Below are positions 6,617 through 13,386 of a DNA stretch of 23,924 bases, piece by piece. The stretch lies in the NCBI GenBank assembly GCA_017432405.1, contig JAFRJF010000115.1, positions 1-23,924 on the forward strand. The letters run 5' to 3'. The DNA is from Clostridia bacterium. GTDB taxonomy: Bacteria > Bacillota_A > Clostridia > Christensenellales > Aristaeellaceae. Both the position numbers and the translations under genes were made by a program. The notes under the pieces were generated by a model. That model had not been told where the DNA came from and did no database searches. It saw only the letters and a program-made list of their open reading frames with translations. How positions within the stretch are numbered: position 1 is the stretch's first letter; every line of letters starts with the position of its first letter.

Positions 6617-8788
6617 TTACTTTGCAACAGCCGCGGCCTGTTTGCCGGCGATCTCGCCGGAAACGAAGGTCCAGCTCTGCGCCTGGCCGCCCCAGGGGGT
6701 GTAGGCCTTGCCGTCCTTGTTGCAGACGCCCTCGGAATCCTGGCCGACTGCGAACAGGTTGGCGATGGGGGTGCCGTCCTCGCGGAGCACATTCATGTTC
6801 ACATCCACGTCCAGGCCGCCCACGGTGCCGTAGGCCCAGCTGGTGCAGGGCACGGCGTAGTAGACCGCTTCCTCGCCGTTCAGCGTCGCGGAAAGGGTGG
6901 CCTCGTCGCAGCCGATGGCCGCGGCCAGTGCCGCGATGCCGTCCGCCTTGATGACGTCGCCGTAGGTCTCGCCCACGGACAGGATCTCGTCGATGTCGGC
7001 CACCGGGGTGCCCGCTGCGGGCAGCGTGCCGCCCTGAGCCAGGAAGTTGGAGGTGGCGGCGGCCTGGGCCTCGCTCAGGCCCGTTTCGCGGATGGCGTCG
7101 ATGTCGGCCTGGGTGTAGAGGTTGTAATACATGAAGTTCGGCGCGAATACGATCTCCACCTCGATGCCGTCGGCGGTGGTGCCGCTCTGGTTCACGTTGC
7201 CCCAGGGCTCGCCGGTGGTGGTGATCATGGGCCGGTCGGTGGTCAGCGCCAGCGCGGTCAGTATCGCCTTCTGGTCGGCGGTCAGGTCGTCGGTGCGGAT
7301 GATATTCCTCACCTGGCTGATGTGCACCATGGGCAGCGTGCCCATCATGTACAGCGCGCCGCCGGCGGACTGGCCCATCTTAATGCCGGCGCCCTTGTTC
7401 ACGGTGTCGCCGATGGCGTTCACGGTGGAGCCCAGGTATTCCACCATCATCTCGTCATTGCCCAGGAAACCGCCGGTGGCGAGGATGATGGCCTTGCCGT
7501 AGATCTCGTAGGTGGTGCCGTCGTAATAGGTGGCCTTTACGCCGACGGCCTTGCCGTCGTCGTCAAAAATCAGGCTGTCGGCGGTCAGCTCGGTCATGTA
7601 TTGGTTCTTCTCGTTCTTGGCGTTGGCGATGTCCAGCGCGCGCAGGAACTGGTAGGTCTTGTTGGGGCCGAGGATGTTCCATGCGGTGTTGTCCGCGTCG
7701 GCGGTGTACACGCACCACTCCTTGTCCCACTCGGGCACCACGAAGCTGCCCAGCAGGCCCAGGCCCTCGAACTCGAAGCCGAAGTTGTCCACGTAGTAGT
7801 CCAGCGCGGAGCCGGAGTTGTAGACGGCCTCGCGGATGACGTCGGCCTTCTCGTCGCCCTCCACATAGTCCATCCAGACCTTGTAGACGTCGTCGGGGTT
7901 GATGTAATCCTCGCCGTTGTTGAACTTGTCCTTCAGGTACCGGCTGTTCAGGGCCATCGGCCCGTAGGTGCATACGGAGTTGCCGCCGATCTTGCCCGCC
8001 GCCTCGATGCCGAACACGGTCGCGCCCTGGTCGGCCGCCGCGCAGTAGGAGAACACGCCGGAGCCGCCCATGCCCACCACGATCACGTCGTAGTCGTCGA
8101 TGACCACGGTGTCGTCCTTCTTGGGCACCTCGGTGTACCACTGGAGGCTGTCGCCGCCCGCCGCGTCGATGGCCGCCGCCACGGCGTTGCGGATGCCGTT
8201 TGAGGAGGTCGTCGCGCCGGTGATGGCGTCCACGGCCAGGGACTGGCTCTCGATGATGCGGGGGATCAGCAGTGCCTCGGCGGAGCCGAACCACTCGCCG
8301 GTCAGGCTGTCGGTCTCGGAGACGACCTTGATGTCGGTGATTTTGCCGCCTGCCAGGGTGACCTCGGCGGTCAGGGGGCCGGTCAGGCCGAAACTGGGGG
8401 CGGTGCCGGTGTAGGTGCCGTCGGCGACCGCGGTCTTTTCGGCGGCGGTGACGCCCGCGGACTGGTTCAGCGCGTCGGTCAGCGCCAGCTTCACGCCGGT
8501 GCTGGTCTCGGTGGCGCCGCTGACGCCGTCGATGTCGGCGCCCTGGGCGGCCATGATCTGCTCGATCAGTAAATCCCTGGCGGCGCCGCCGATCTCCGGG
8601 GTCTCGTGGCTCACGTCCAGGTCCACGGCGGTGATGCCGTTTTCGTCCACGGTCACCGTCACCACAAGGCCGGCCTCATGGCCGGTGGCCTCCGCCGTGT
8701 AGGTGCCGGGCGTATACTCGGCAAGGGCGGTGGGTATTGCGCACGCCAGCAGGGCCAGCGTGAGCGCAAGGCAGCAGAGTCTCTTCAT
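6617..8788 (-). CDS. Exported FAD-dependent reductase with two N-terminal FMN-binding domains (fumarate reductase/UrdA-like)
   Basis: A 723-residue exported flavoprotein that probably reduces a small organic acceptor outside the membrane. Residues 1-23 form a signal peptide ending in ALA before EYTPG; an LLAC sequence inside it is a weak lipobox alternative. Two FMN-binding domains follow, with SGATETS (90-96) and TGATTSS (190-196), the sites where ApbE attaches FMN to Thr or Ser. A Rossmann FAD motif VGMGGSG lies at about 238-244, and ILATGGFLGNDEM and LFAVGQDSEG mark the flavoprotein fold. The active-site region differs from classical fumarate reductases (no clear GRRF-type segment), so the acceptor is unknown. 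An AAGGAGGT site precedes the ATG. It lies 28 bases after the EAL gene stop, in one operon. No ApbE or membrane electron donor is in the window. Confidence 0.87.
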   Translation of the reverse strand: MKRLCCLALTLALLACAIPTALAEYTPGTYTAEATGHEAGLVVTVTVDENGITAVDLDVSHETPEIGGAARDLLIEQIMAAQGADIDGVSGATETSTGVKLALTDALNQSAGVTAAEKTAVADGTYTGTAPSFGLTGPLTAEVTLAGGKITDIKVVSETDSLTGEWFGSAEALLIPRIIESQSLAVDAITGATTSSNGIRNAVAAAIDAAGGDSLQWYTEVPKKDDTVVIDDYDVIVVGMGGSGVFSYCAAADQGATVFGIEAAGKIGGNSVCTYGPMALNSRYLKDKFNNGEDYINPDDVYKVWMDYVEGDEKADVIREAVYNSGSALDYYVDNFGFEFEGLGLLGSFVVPEWDKEWCVYTADADNTAWNILGPNKTYQFLRALDIANAKNEKNQYMTELTADSLIFDDDGKAVGVKATYYDGTTYEIYGKAIILATGGFLGNDEMMVEYLGSTVNAIGDTVNKGAGIKMGQSAGGALYMMGTLPMVHISQVRNIIRTDDLTADQKAILTALALTTDRPMITTTGEPWGNVNQSGTTADGIEVEIVFAPNFMYYNLYTQADIDAIRETGLSEAQAAATSNFLAQGGTLPAAGTPVADIDEILSVGETYGDVIKADGIAALAAAIGCDEATLSATLNGEEAVYYAVPCTSWAYGTVGGLDVDVNMNVLREDGTPIANLFAVGQDSEGVCNKDGKAYTPWGGQAQSWTFVSGEIAGKQAAAVAK

Positions 8789-8816
8789 GGGTATAACCTC
8801 CTTTGCGCGTTTTGTG

Positions 8817-10463
8817 TTAAACCTTATTCAGTCTTGCCTCGAAGGCCTCCACGGGCATAGGCCTGTCGAACAGGAAGCCCTGGGCGATCCTGCATCCATA
8901 CTGGCGCATGATATCGAGCTGCTCCTCCGTTTCAACGCCCTCGGCGACGCAGGTCAGCCCGATCTCATGGGCCATGGCGATGACATGGGCGAACATCCGG
9001 TTGCCGCGTTCCAAGTCCTCACCTTCCTGGGGGAGGATGCTCTTGTCCAGCTTCAGCACGTCCCAGGGGATCTGCTTGATCAGGTTCAGGGAGGAATACC
9101 CGACGCCGAAATCATCCACCGAGGTGCTGATGCCGGAGGCCTGGAGCGCCGCGACGACGCGCTTCAGATCCTTGAATTCCACATCGGTGGTCGTCTCCGT
9201 CAGTTCGATCTCGATCAGCTCGTGGGGGACGCTGTGCCGGTCGACGATTTCCAGGATATGCTCAAACAGGTCCGGGTCAGTCAGATGGCGGCGGGACAGG
9301 TTCACGGATATCCTGACGACGCTCTGTCCGGCGTCCAGCCAGCGCCTCAGGTCCTGGCAGACGCTGTCCAGCATATAGAAATCGAGCTTGCAGATGTCGG
9401 ATCCCCGTTCCAGGGCGGGGATAAAATCGATCGGCGGAATGAGCTTTCCCTTGTGTATCCAGCGGCAGAGCGCTTCCGCGCCGATGATCTTTCGGGTTTT
9501 GATATCGACCTTGGGCTGATAATAGACGATAAATTCCCGCTTTTTCAAGGCACCGGCAAACTTCCGCTGAACCTTGGCGGCCTTTGCCTTGGCTTGCATG
9601 AATTCGTCGGTGTAATAGATGATGTCGTCGGTGTTTTCGCGCTTGGCGATCAGATAGGCCTGCACGATGTGGTTCATCAATTCGCCGGGGTTTGTGATAT
9701 CCGAATCGTCCCGTATACTGCAAATACCGGCGACAGCGGAAACGACGATGCGGTTTTGGCTGTCATAGGGAATGGGGATGCCGTCCAGGCATTTGAGAAC
9801 GCCGGGCAGATGTTCGGTGTTGAAGAGGGCCACGAAGTTATCGCCGCCCAGGCGGCAGACAATGCCGTCGGGTCCCGCGGCTTCGCTCAACGCGGCGATG
9901 TAATTGCGCAGGGCAGTGTCGCCGGCGGTCATGCCGCCCTGCTCGTTGACGACGGAGAAATTCTTCAGGTTGATGCGGATCGCGGTTTTGCCCACCAGCG
10001 TGCCCTTTGATTTATGCTTCATAATTTGGGCGTAGAAGTACCTCAAATTGTGATAGCCGTCATCGTCGAAGAAGAGCAGCTTTTCTATGATCTCCTCCTG
10101 CCTGGTCTTGTTCAGGTAGGTGAGCATCATGCGCTGGACGGTTTCCACACGGCGGCGTTCGAAATCTGTGAACGGGGCGGCGCCTTCCGCCTGATAAACG
10201 TCGCAGGTGATGACGGTTCGGGCGCGTGTCGTAAGGCGCTTGGAGGAGACCAGCACATGCTTTTCCCCGCTGTCATAACAGACGAACGGTTCCCCTTCAC
10301 CGCGCTGCTCGTGGGCGGGGGAGGGGTAGAAGGTCGTAACCCCTTTGGAAACCCGCAGTTCCTTGCACAGCTCGGCCAGTGTGGAGAAGATGGCCGGGAC
10401 GTCGAACGCGTCCAGGCTGGTCATCAATTCGGCAAGTCGTTCAAACGCAGAAAGTTGCCCCAT
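8817..10463 (-). CDS. GGDEF-EAL protein: degenerate cyclase domain with intact EAL phosphodiesterase domain
   Basis: Soluble 548-residue cyclic-di-GMP signalling protein. Residues 1-120 form an N-terminal region of no clear family, perhaps a sensor. The GGDEF domain spans about 130-290, with the signature changed to GGDNF (206-210), so it is probably inactive as a cyclase. The EAL domain spans about 300-545 and keeps its key residues: GAEALCRW (E330), ISVNLSRRHL, IELTETT, DDFGVGYSSL, KLDKS, EGVET and QGFLFDRP. This predicts hydrolysis of cyclic di-GMP. The start at 10463 has AAGGAG eight bases upstream, and a TTGTTA-17-TATAAT promoter is at 10497-10525. It is the first gene of an operon with the exported flavoprotein. 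Domain calls are firm; loss of cyclase activity is inferred. Confidence 0.93.
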   Translation of the reverse strand: MGQLSAFERLAELMTSLDAFDVPAIFSTLAELCKELRVSKGVTTFYPSPAHEQRGEGEPFVCYDSGEKHVLVSSKRLTTRARTVITCDVYQAEGAAPFTDFERRRVETVQRMMLTYLNKTRQEEIIEKLLFFDDDGYHNLRYFYAQIMKHKSKGTLVGKTAIRINLKNFSVVNEQGGMTAGDTALRNYIAALSEAAGPDGIVCRLGGDNFVALFNTEHLPGVLKCLDGIPIPYDSQNRIVVSAVAGICSIRDDSDITNPGELMNHIVQAYLIAKRENTDDIIYYTDEFMQAKAKAAKVQRKFAGALKKREFIVYYQPKVDIKTRKIIGAEALCRWIHKGKLIPPIDFIPALERGSDICKLDFYMLDSVCQDLRRWLDAGQSVVRISVNLSRRHLTDPDLFEHILEIVDRHSVPHELIEIELTETTTDVEFKDLKRVVAALQASGISTSVDDFGVGYSSLNLIKQIPWDVLKLDKSILPQEGEDLERGNRMFAHVIAMAHEIGLTCVAEGVETEEQLDIMRQYGCRIAQGFLFDRPMPVEAFEARLNKV

Positions 10464-10496
10464 ATGGATTGCTCCTTCAGGAAGTTTGACAGTATG

Positions 10497-10525
10497 ATTA
10501 TAACATAAATAAGTGACATTAACAA
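10497..10525 (-). promoter_or_regulatory. Promoter of the EAL/flavoprotein operon
   Basis: Minus-strand TTGTTA (10520-10525) and consensus TATAAT (10497-10502) with a 17-base spacer, 33 bases before the start codon. Confidence 0.7.
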
Positions 10526-10568
10526 GTGGTTTAGTTGCCGTTTTGAATTATATTTTTGACCGAATATA

Positions 10569-10598
10569 TAGACGAATATCATGTTGCTGTGATATAAT
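10569..10598 (+). promoter_or_regulatory. Extended -10 promoter for the small-protein pair
   Basis: TGaTATAAT (10590-10598) is a perfect extended -10 element, with a weak TAGACG at -35 (10569-10574, 18-base spacer). It lies about 54 bases before the ATG at 10652 and is divergent from the EAL promoter. The heptamer CGAATAT occurs twice (10561-10567 and 10573-10579) across the -35 region and could be a repeated operator half-site. Confidence 0.55.
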
Positions 10599-10651
10599 GG
10601 ATACATTACACAACCGTTATTGATCCGGCAATTCGATTGGAGGCAGGACAC

Positions 10652-10960
10652 ATGACACCGAACCAGTATCTGTGGGCGCAGGCGAGGGACCGACTGGTCG
10701 CTGCCGTCACCGGCATCGGCTTCTCCGCTGAGCTGGCCGAGCTGATGGCGCGGCAGCTGAAAAGCCCCAAGGCAATTGACAGGATGACCTCTTATGTCCA
10801 CCAGGCGCATCCACGCACCGAGGAGATGCTGGTGGACGAGATGCTGGCCATCTGCGCCGAGATCGAAGCCTGGCGGGAAAAGAAGGAAAGCCAGGAGGCT
10901 CAAGCCCGGTACAACGACAGGCTCTATTACAGGAAATGGGAACCGGACGAGGAGGAATGA
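10652..10960 (+). CDS. Hypothetical small acidic/helical protein, 102 aa
   Basis: Starts MTPNQYLWAQARDRL and ends in the acidic run EPDEEE. The start at 10652 is set by GGAGG eight bases upstream; an in-frame TTG at 10637 has no site. The middle (SPKAIDRMTSYVHQAHP, then EEMLVDEMLAICAEIEAWREKKE) looks helical. I have the impression that similar small proteins occur in Clostridia but cannot name a family. It is followed four bases later by the 69-aa gene, so the two are co-transcribed and probably function together. An integrase remnant just downstream hints that the pair may once have belonged to a mobile element. No membrane segment, metal motif or catalytic motif is visible. Confidence 0.75.
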   Translation: MTPNQYLWAQARDRLVAAVTGIGFSAELAELMARQLKSPKAIDRMTSYVHQAHPRTEEMLVDEMLAICAEIEAWREKKESQEAQARYNDRLYYRKWEPDEEE

Positions 10961-10964
10961 GGCT

Positions 10965-11174
10965 ATGAATAAGTTCATCCCGAAGGAAAAGCTGGGCAAG
11001 AAGGCCCGCAAGCAGCTCGACAGCGAGCAGCGCACCACCTGGGCGTTTTCCCCGGTGACGAAAAAGGTGGAAAGCAAAAAGCGCTACAACCGCAAGAGAA
11101 AAGCCCATGACCGCAATGACGACTGCGGCATGGGCTTTCCTTTTGGATACGCATCCGAACGACGCAGAGCTTGA
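10965..11174 (+). CDS. Hypothetical basic small protein, 69 aa
   Basis: Starts MNKFIPKEKLGKKARKQLD and is strongly basic (KKVESKKRYNRKRKAHDR), so nucleic-acid or ribosome contact is possible but unproven. Its ATG lies four bases after the stop of the preceding gene, suggesting translational coupling. An inverted repeat with the form of an intrinsic terminator (11100-11138) lies inside the last third of the frame, encoding roughly KAHDRNDDCGMGF. The remaining residues (PFGYASERRRA) overlap the start of an out-of-frame tyrosine recombinase remnant. The native protein may therefore have ended earlier, with the present C-terminus created by a rearrangement. The N-terminal 45 residues look genuine; the tail is doubtful. 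Confidence 0.65.
   Translation: MNKFIPKEKLGKKARKQLDSEQRTTWAFSPVTKKVESKKRYNRKRKAHDRNDDCGMGFPFGYASERRRA
11100..11142 (+). terminator. Terminator-like hairpin at the end of the small-protein pair
   Basis: Arms 11100-11115 and 11124-11138 pair over 15 bp with one bulged A, around an ATGACGAC loop. They are followed by CCTTTT (the stem itself ends in TTT). Form and position fit an intrinsic terminator, though it overlaps the 3' end of the 69-aa reading frame. Confidence 0.6.
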
Positions 11175-11314
11175 TGGGCCACAGTACGCCGCAGATGACG
11201 TTGAGTGTCTACGCCAAGCAGGAGGACACGAGGCTTCCGGAGACCATGAAGCAGATGAGCGGGTTTTTGCACGGGGACAAAACTGCAAAAGAACCGACTA
11301 CACGGGGCTCCTGA
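11144..11314 (+). pseudogene. C-terminal remnant of a tyrosine recombinase/integrase
   Basis: In the frame ending at the TGA 11312-11314, the DNA reads RTTQSLMGHSTPQMTLSVYA and then KQEDTRLPETM. This matches the last catalytic block of tyrosine recombinases: the LMGHS box, with the third-to-last catalytic His, followed by the VYA tyrosine nucleophile. Only about 55 codons remain; there is no start codon, no Arg-containing upstream domain and no ribosome binding site. It directly abuts the terminator-like hairpin. It is interpreted as the tail of an integrase left after deletion of an integrated element. The rest of 11315-11513 holds no gene I can support. Confidence 0.7.
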
Positions 11315-11513
11315 TTTTGTGACAAAAACCAGGTTGAAAGCGGTATGTCTGTTGAGATTTTGCATAAGTCATTAGCAATAATTGCATTTTTCATGTAGCT
11401 GCTTAAGAGGAGTTTTGGCTTTTTTATCGAAATCTACAGCATGCCGTGTTTTAAGCCACGTATGACAGAAGGAGAGTTTCAATCGCTATTTGATGTGCAG
11501 GGGGGGGACGCAG

Positions 11514-12062
11514 GTGAAGCGGAAGACGGCGAAGGAGCTGCTGGCGGAATCCTTTCGGGAGCTGGCGCAGGACCGGGACATCGACAAGATCACGGTGCAG
11601 GACATCGCGAAAAACTGCGGATATTCCATCGCGACCTTCTATCGGCAGTTCAGGGACAAGTACGACCTCATCGCCTGGGACTATGCCCGCGACGTGCAGA
11701 AGCTCCTGGAGCAGGAGGACGGCACCCGGAAAGACTGGCGGCGATCGCTTTCCGACGCGGCGGAATACTATGATAGACAGAGGCAATACCTCGCCAATCT
11801 GCTCACCAATACCAGCGGATATGATTCGTTTATACGATATATGGCGGAGATTCACTTCAACGCCCTGATGAACCGCATTCGCCCTGCTTTCGATTCATGC
11901 GAGCCGGACAGGAAGATGGAGATGCTCGTGCGGTTATACGGCTTCGGCACGGTCATGCTCACCTGTGAGTGGATCCTGGGGAAATACCCCGTGAGCCGGG
12001 AAACACTGACGGAGGTGTATGCTGTTTCTCTTCCGGAGCCGCTGAGCGTATACTTCCAATAG
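11514..12062 (+). CDS. TetR/AcrR-family transcriptional regulator
   Basis: DNA-binding regulator of 182 residues. The N-terminal TetR helix-turn-helix is clear: TAKELLAESFRELAQ, then DKITVQDIAKNCGYS and ATFYRQFRDKYDLIAWDY. The C-terminal ligand-binding half is variable, so the effector is unknown. The GTG at 11514 is preferred because a G-rich AGGGGGGG lies about six bases before it and the protein then starts with the usual KRKTAKELL. An ATG at 11493 would add seven atypical residues. It is transcribed toward the ferritin-like gene, with a perfect 8-3-8 palindrome just after its stop (12085-12103) as a candidate binding site. I found no convincing promoter upstream of it. Confidence 0.87.
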   Translation: MKRKTAKELLAESFRELAQDRDIDKITVQDIAKNCGYSIATFYRQFRDKYDLIAWDYARDVQKLLEQEDGTRKDWRRSLSDAAEYYDRQRQYLANLLTNTSGYDSFIRYMAEIHFNALMNRIRPAFDSCEPDRKMEMLVRLYGFGTVMLTCEWILGKYPVSRETLTEVYAVSLPEPLSVYFQ

Positions 12063-12084
12063 GCAATGATAGGATATCGTTGTT

Positions 12085-12103
12085 TTTTCTCATAATGAGA
12101 AAA
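12085..12103. promoter_or_regulatory. Perfect 8-3-8 palindrome between TetR and ferritin-like genes
   Basis: TTTTCTCA-TAA-TGAGAAAA. It is 22 bases after the TetR stop and about 18 bases upstream of the -35 box of the ferritin promoter. It could be an operator for the TetR protein or another regulator, or a weak AT-rich terminator. Confidence 0.5.
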
Positions 12104-12120
12104 TTTGACGACATCCTGAA

Positions 12121-12157
12121 TTGATTTATTCCCTCCAATCGTTACAATAATAATTGT
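12121..12157 (+). promoter_or_regulatory. Ferritin-like gene promoter with overlapping operator-like palindrome
   Basis: TTGATT (12121-12126) and TACAAT (12143-12148), 16-base spacer. The -10 box is overlapped by ACAAT-AATA-ATTGT (12144-12157), an AT-rich inverted repeat resembling Fur/PerR-type boxes only in a general way. A longer imperfect repeat (ATAATAATTGTG... and ...CAATGATTATTAT) brackets 12146-12195. Confidence 0.45.
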
Positions 12158-12212
12158 GATTGCGCGCAACCAAGCGCAAAACAATGATTATTATGATATG
12201 GAGGGAAATACA

Positions 12213-12662
12213 ATGACGAAGATCGAGTTTCTGCAGGCACTGGCGAAGGGCTGGTTCGGCAATTCCCAGCAGCATTCCATTCAGGCGCAGATGTTGAAGC
12301 AGCGCGGCTTCGGCAAGCTGGCGGACAGGATCATGGCGGAATCCGACGAGGAATGGGACGAGGCCAAGAAGGTGAACGCCCGCCTGATTGAGCTGGGCGT
12401 GACCCCGAAGGTGGAGCTGCAGGAGTATCCCGTGTTCACCGATGTGAAGGAAATGCTGGAGTACGACTGCAAGGACGCCGCCGAGGCGCTGCCCATGATG
12501 AGCAAGGCGCTGGCGCTGTTTGAGGACGACTTTGTGACCCGCAACATGATCCAGGAGTTCATCGTGGACGAGCAGGACCACTTCAACTGGGTGCGGCAGC
12601 ACCTGAACCTGATGCAAGAGATCGGCATGGAGAACTACCTGATCGAGCAGCTGGGCGAATGA
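12213..12662 (+). CDS. Ferritin-like protein
   Basis: A 149-residue, almost wholly helical cytoplasmic protein of the ferritin-like superfamily. The second half is recognisable: LALFEDDFVTRNMIQEFIVDEQDHFNWV ends in an ExxH-type metal motif (EQDH). The N-terminal half has the acidic helix ESDEEWDEAKK where a bacterioferritin would have an ExxH pair, so the first half-site seems altered and full ferroxidase activity is uncertain. The start at 12213 has GGAGGG upstream. It heads a closely spaced run of redox genes: the next start is only 10 bases after its stop. An iron-storage or peroxide-protection role follows from family and context. The operator-like repeats before it suggest metal- or redox-dependent control. 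Confidence 0.75.
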   Translation: MTKIEFLQALAKGWFGNSQQHSIQAQMLKQRGFGKLADRIMAESDEEWDEAKKVNARLIELGVTPKVELQEYPVFTDVKEMLEYDCKDAAEALPMMSKALALFEDDFVTRNMIQEFIVDEQDHFNWVRQHLNLMQEIGMENYLIEQLGE

Positions 12663-12672
12663 GGTGAGCGAA

Positions 12673-12855
12673 ATGAATGAGAAGGAAATGATCCTTGAGG
12701 CCATGCGCAAGGCGGGCGAGCCGCTGAACGCGGGCAAGGTCGCGGAGCTGACGGGGCTGGACCGCAAGGTGGTCGACAAGGCCTTTGCGGCGATGAAGAA
12801 GGAAGGCGCCATCGTGTCTCCCATCCGCTGCAAGTGGGAACCCGCTGAGAAGTAA
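12673..12855 (+). CDS. Small winged-helix-like protein, 60 aa
   Basis: The sequence MNEKEMILEAMRKAGEPLNA then GKVAELTGLDRKVVDKAFAAMKKEGAIVSP is a compact winged helix-turn-helix with nothing added, ending in KWEPAEK. It probably binds DNA or acts as a partner of another regulator; two basic residues sit in the recognition helix. The ATG at 12673 has GAGGTG six bases before it; the GTG at 12664 is part of that site. It lies 10 bases after the ferritin-like gene in the same operon. A hairpin (12873-12904) follows its stop. Confidence 0.75.
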   Translation: MNEKEMILEAMRKAGEPLNAGKVAELTGLDRKVVDKAFAAMKKEGAIVSPIRCKWEPAEK

Positions 12856-12872
12856 GGAACAGGCAAGAGGGC

Positions 12873-12904
12873 AAGGGGCTGACGACATCCATCGCCAGCC
12901 CCTT
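12873..12904 (+). terminator. Hairpin without T tract (possible attenuator or partial terminator)
   Basis: Perfect 9-bp stem AAGGGGCTG (12873-12881) and CAGCCCCTT (12896-12904) with a 14-base loop, between the winged-helix gene and the MarR gene. No T run follows, so it may lower read-through or protect the 3' end rather than terminate fully. Confidence 0.45.
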
Positions 12905-12924
12905 CGTCAAAGATGGAGATGACG

Positions 12925-13386
12925 ATGGAGAACATTCAGAGCGACGCAGGATGTGATGGCATCCGCCTTCGCAACCAAATCTGCTTTCCGCTGTACGCCT
13001 GCGCGAAGGAGGTCATCCGCCAGTACAGGAGGCCTTTGGAGTCGCTTGGCCTGACCTATACGCAGTACATCGTGATGATGGTGCTGTGGGAGCAGGGCGA
13101 CATGACGGAGAGCGCGCTGGGCCACACCGTGCGGCTGGATTCCGGGACACTGACACCGCTTTTGAAGCGCCTGGAAAAGCAGGGGTTGATCGTGCGCACC
13201 CACCCGGAGAGCCGGGAGCGCAAGCTGTTTCTGTCGTTGACGGAGGAAGGGATGGCGCTGAGGGACCGCGCACTGGAGGTACCCGGGCAGATGAACGGCT
13301 GCATCAACCTGCCGACGGAGGAACTGATGCAGCTCAAATACCTGTTGGACAAAGCACTTACAAAAATGGGGAGGACGAGAACATGA
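12925..13386 (+). CDS. MarR-family regulator of the OhrR (organic peroxide-sensing) type
   Basis: A 153-residue MarR-type repressor. The OhrR pattern is clear: a Cys in NQICFPLYA (about residue 20), the tyrosines in RQYRRPL and LGLTYTQY that assist the sensor cysteine, and LDSGTLTPLLKRLEKQGLI in the recognition helix and wing. In OhrR the cysteine is oxidised by organic hydroperoxides, releasing DNA. The ATG at 12925 is chosen because GGAG lies six bases upstream; the ATGs at 12913 and 12919 have no usable site. Its stop overlaps the ATG of the glutathione peroxidase gene (ATGA, 13383-13386), so a peroxide sensor is translationally coupled to a peroxidase. I infer control of this operon by peroxide. 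Confidence 0.88.
   Translation: MENIQSDAGCDGIRLRNQICFPLYACAKEVIRQYRRPLESLGLTYTQYIVMMVLWEQGDMTESALGHTVRLDSGTLTPLLKRLEKQGLIVRTHPESRERKLFLSLTEEGMALRDRALEVPGQMNGCINLPTEELMQLKYLLDKALTKMGRTRT

Noticed and set aside
10464..10651. Cyclic-di-GMP (GEMM) riboswitch near the EAL gene
   Set aside because: The leader is only about 30 bases and lacks the conserved GEMM core; the same holds for the HD-GYP leader.
11315..11513. tRNA gene as an integration target next to the integrase remnant
   Set aside because: No cloverleaf-compatible sequence or T-loop motif was found in this stretch.
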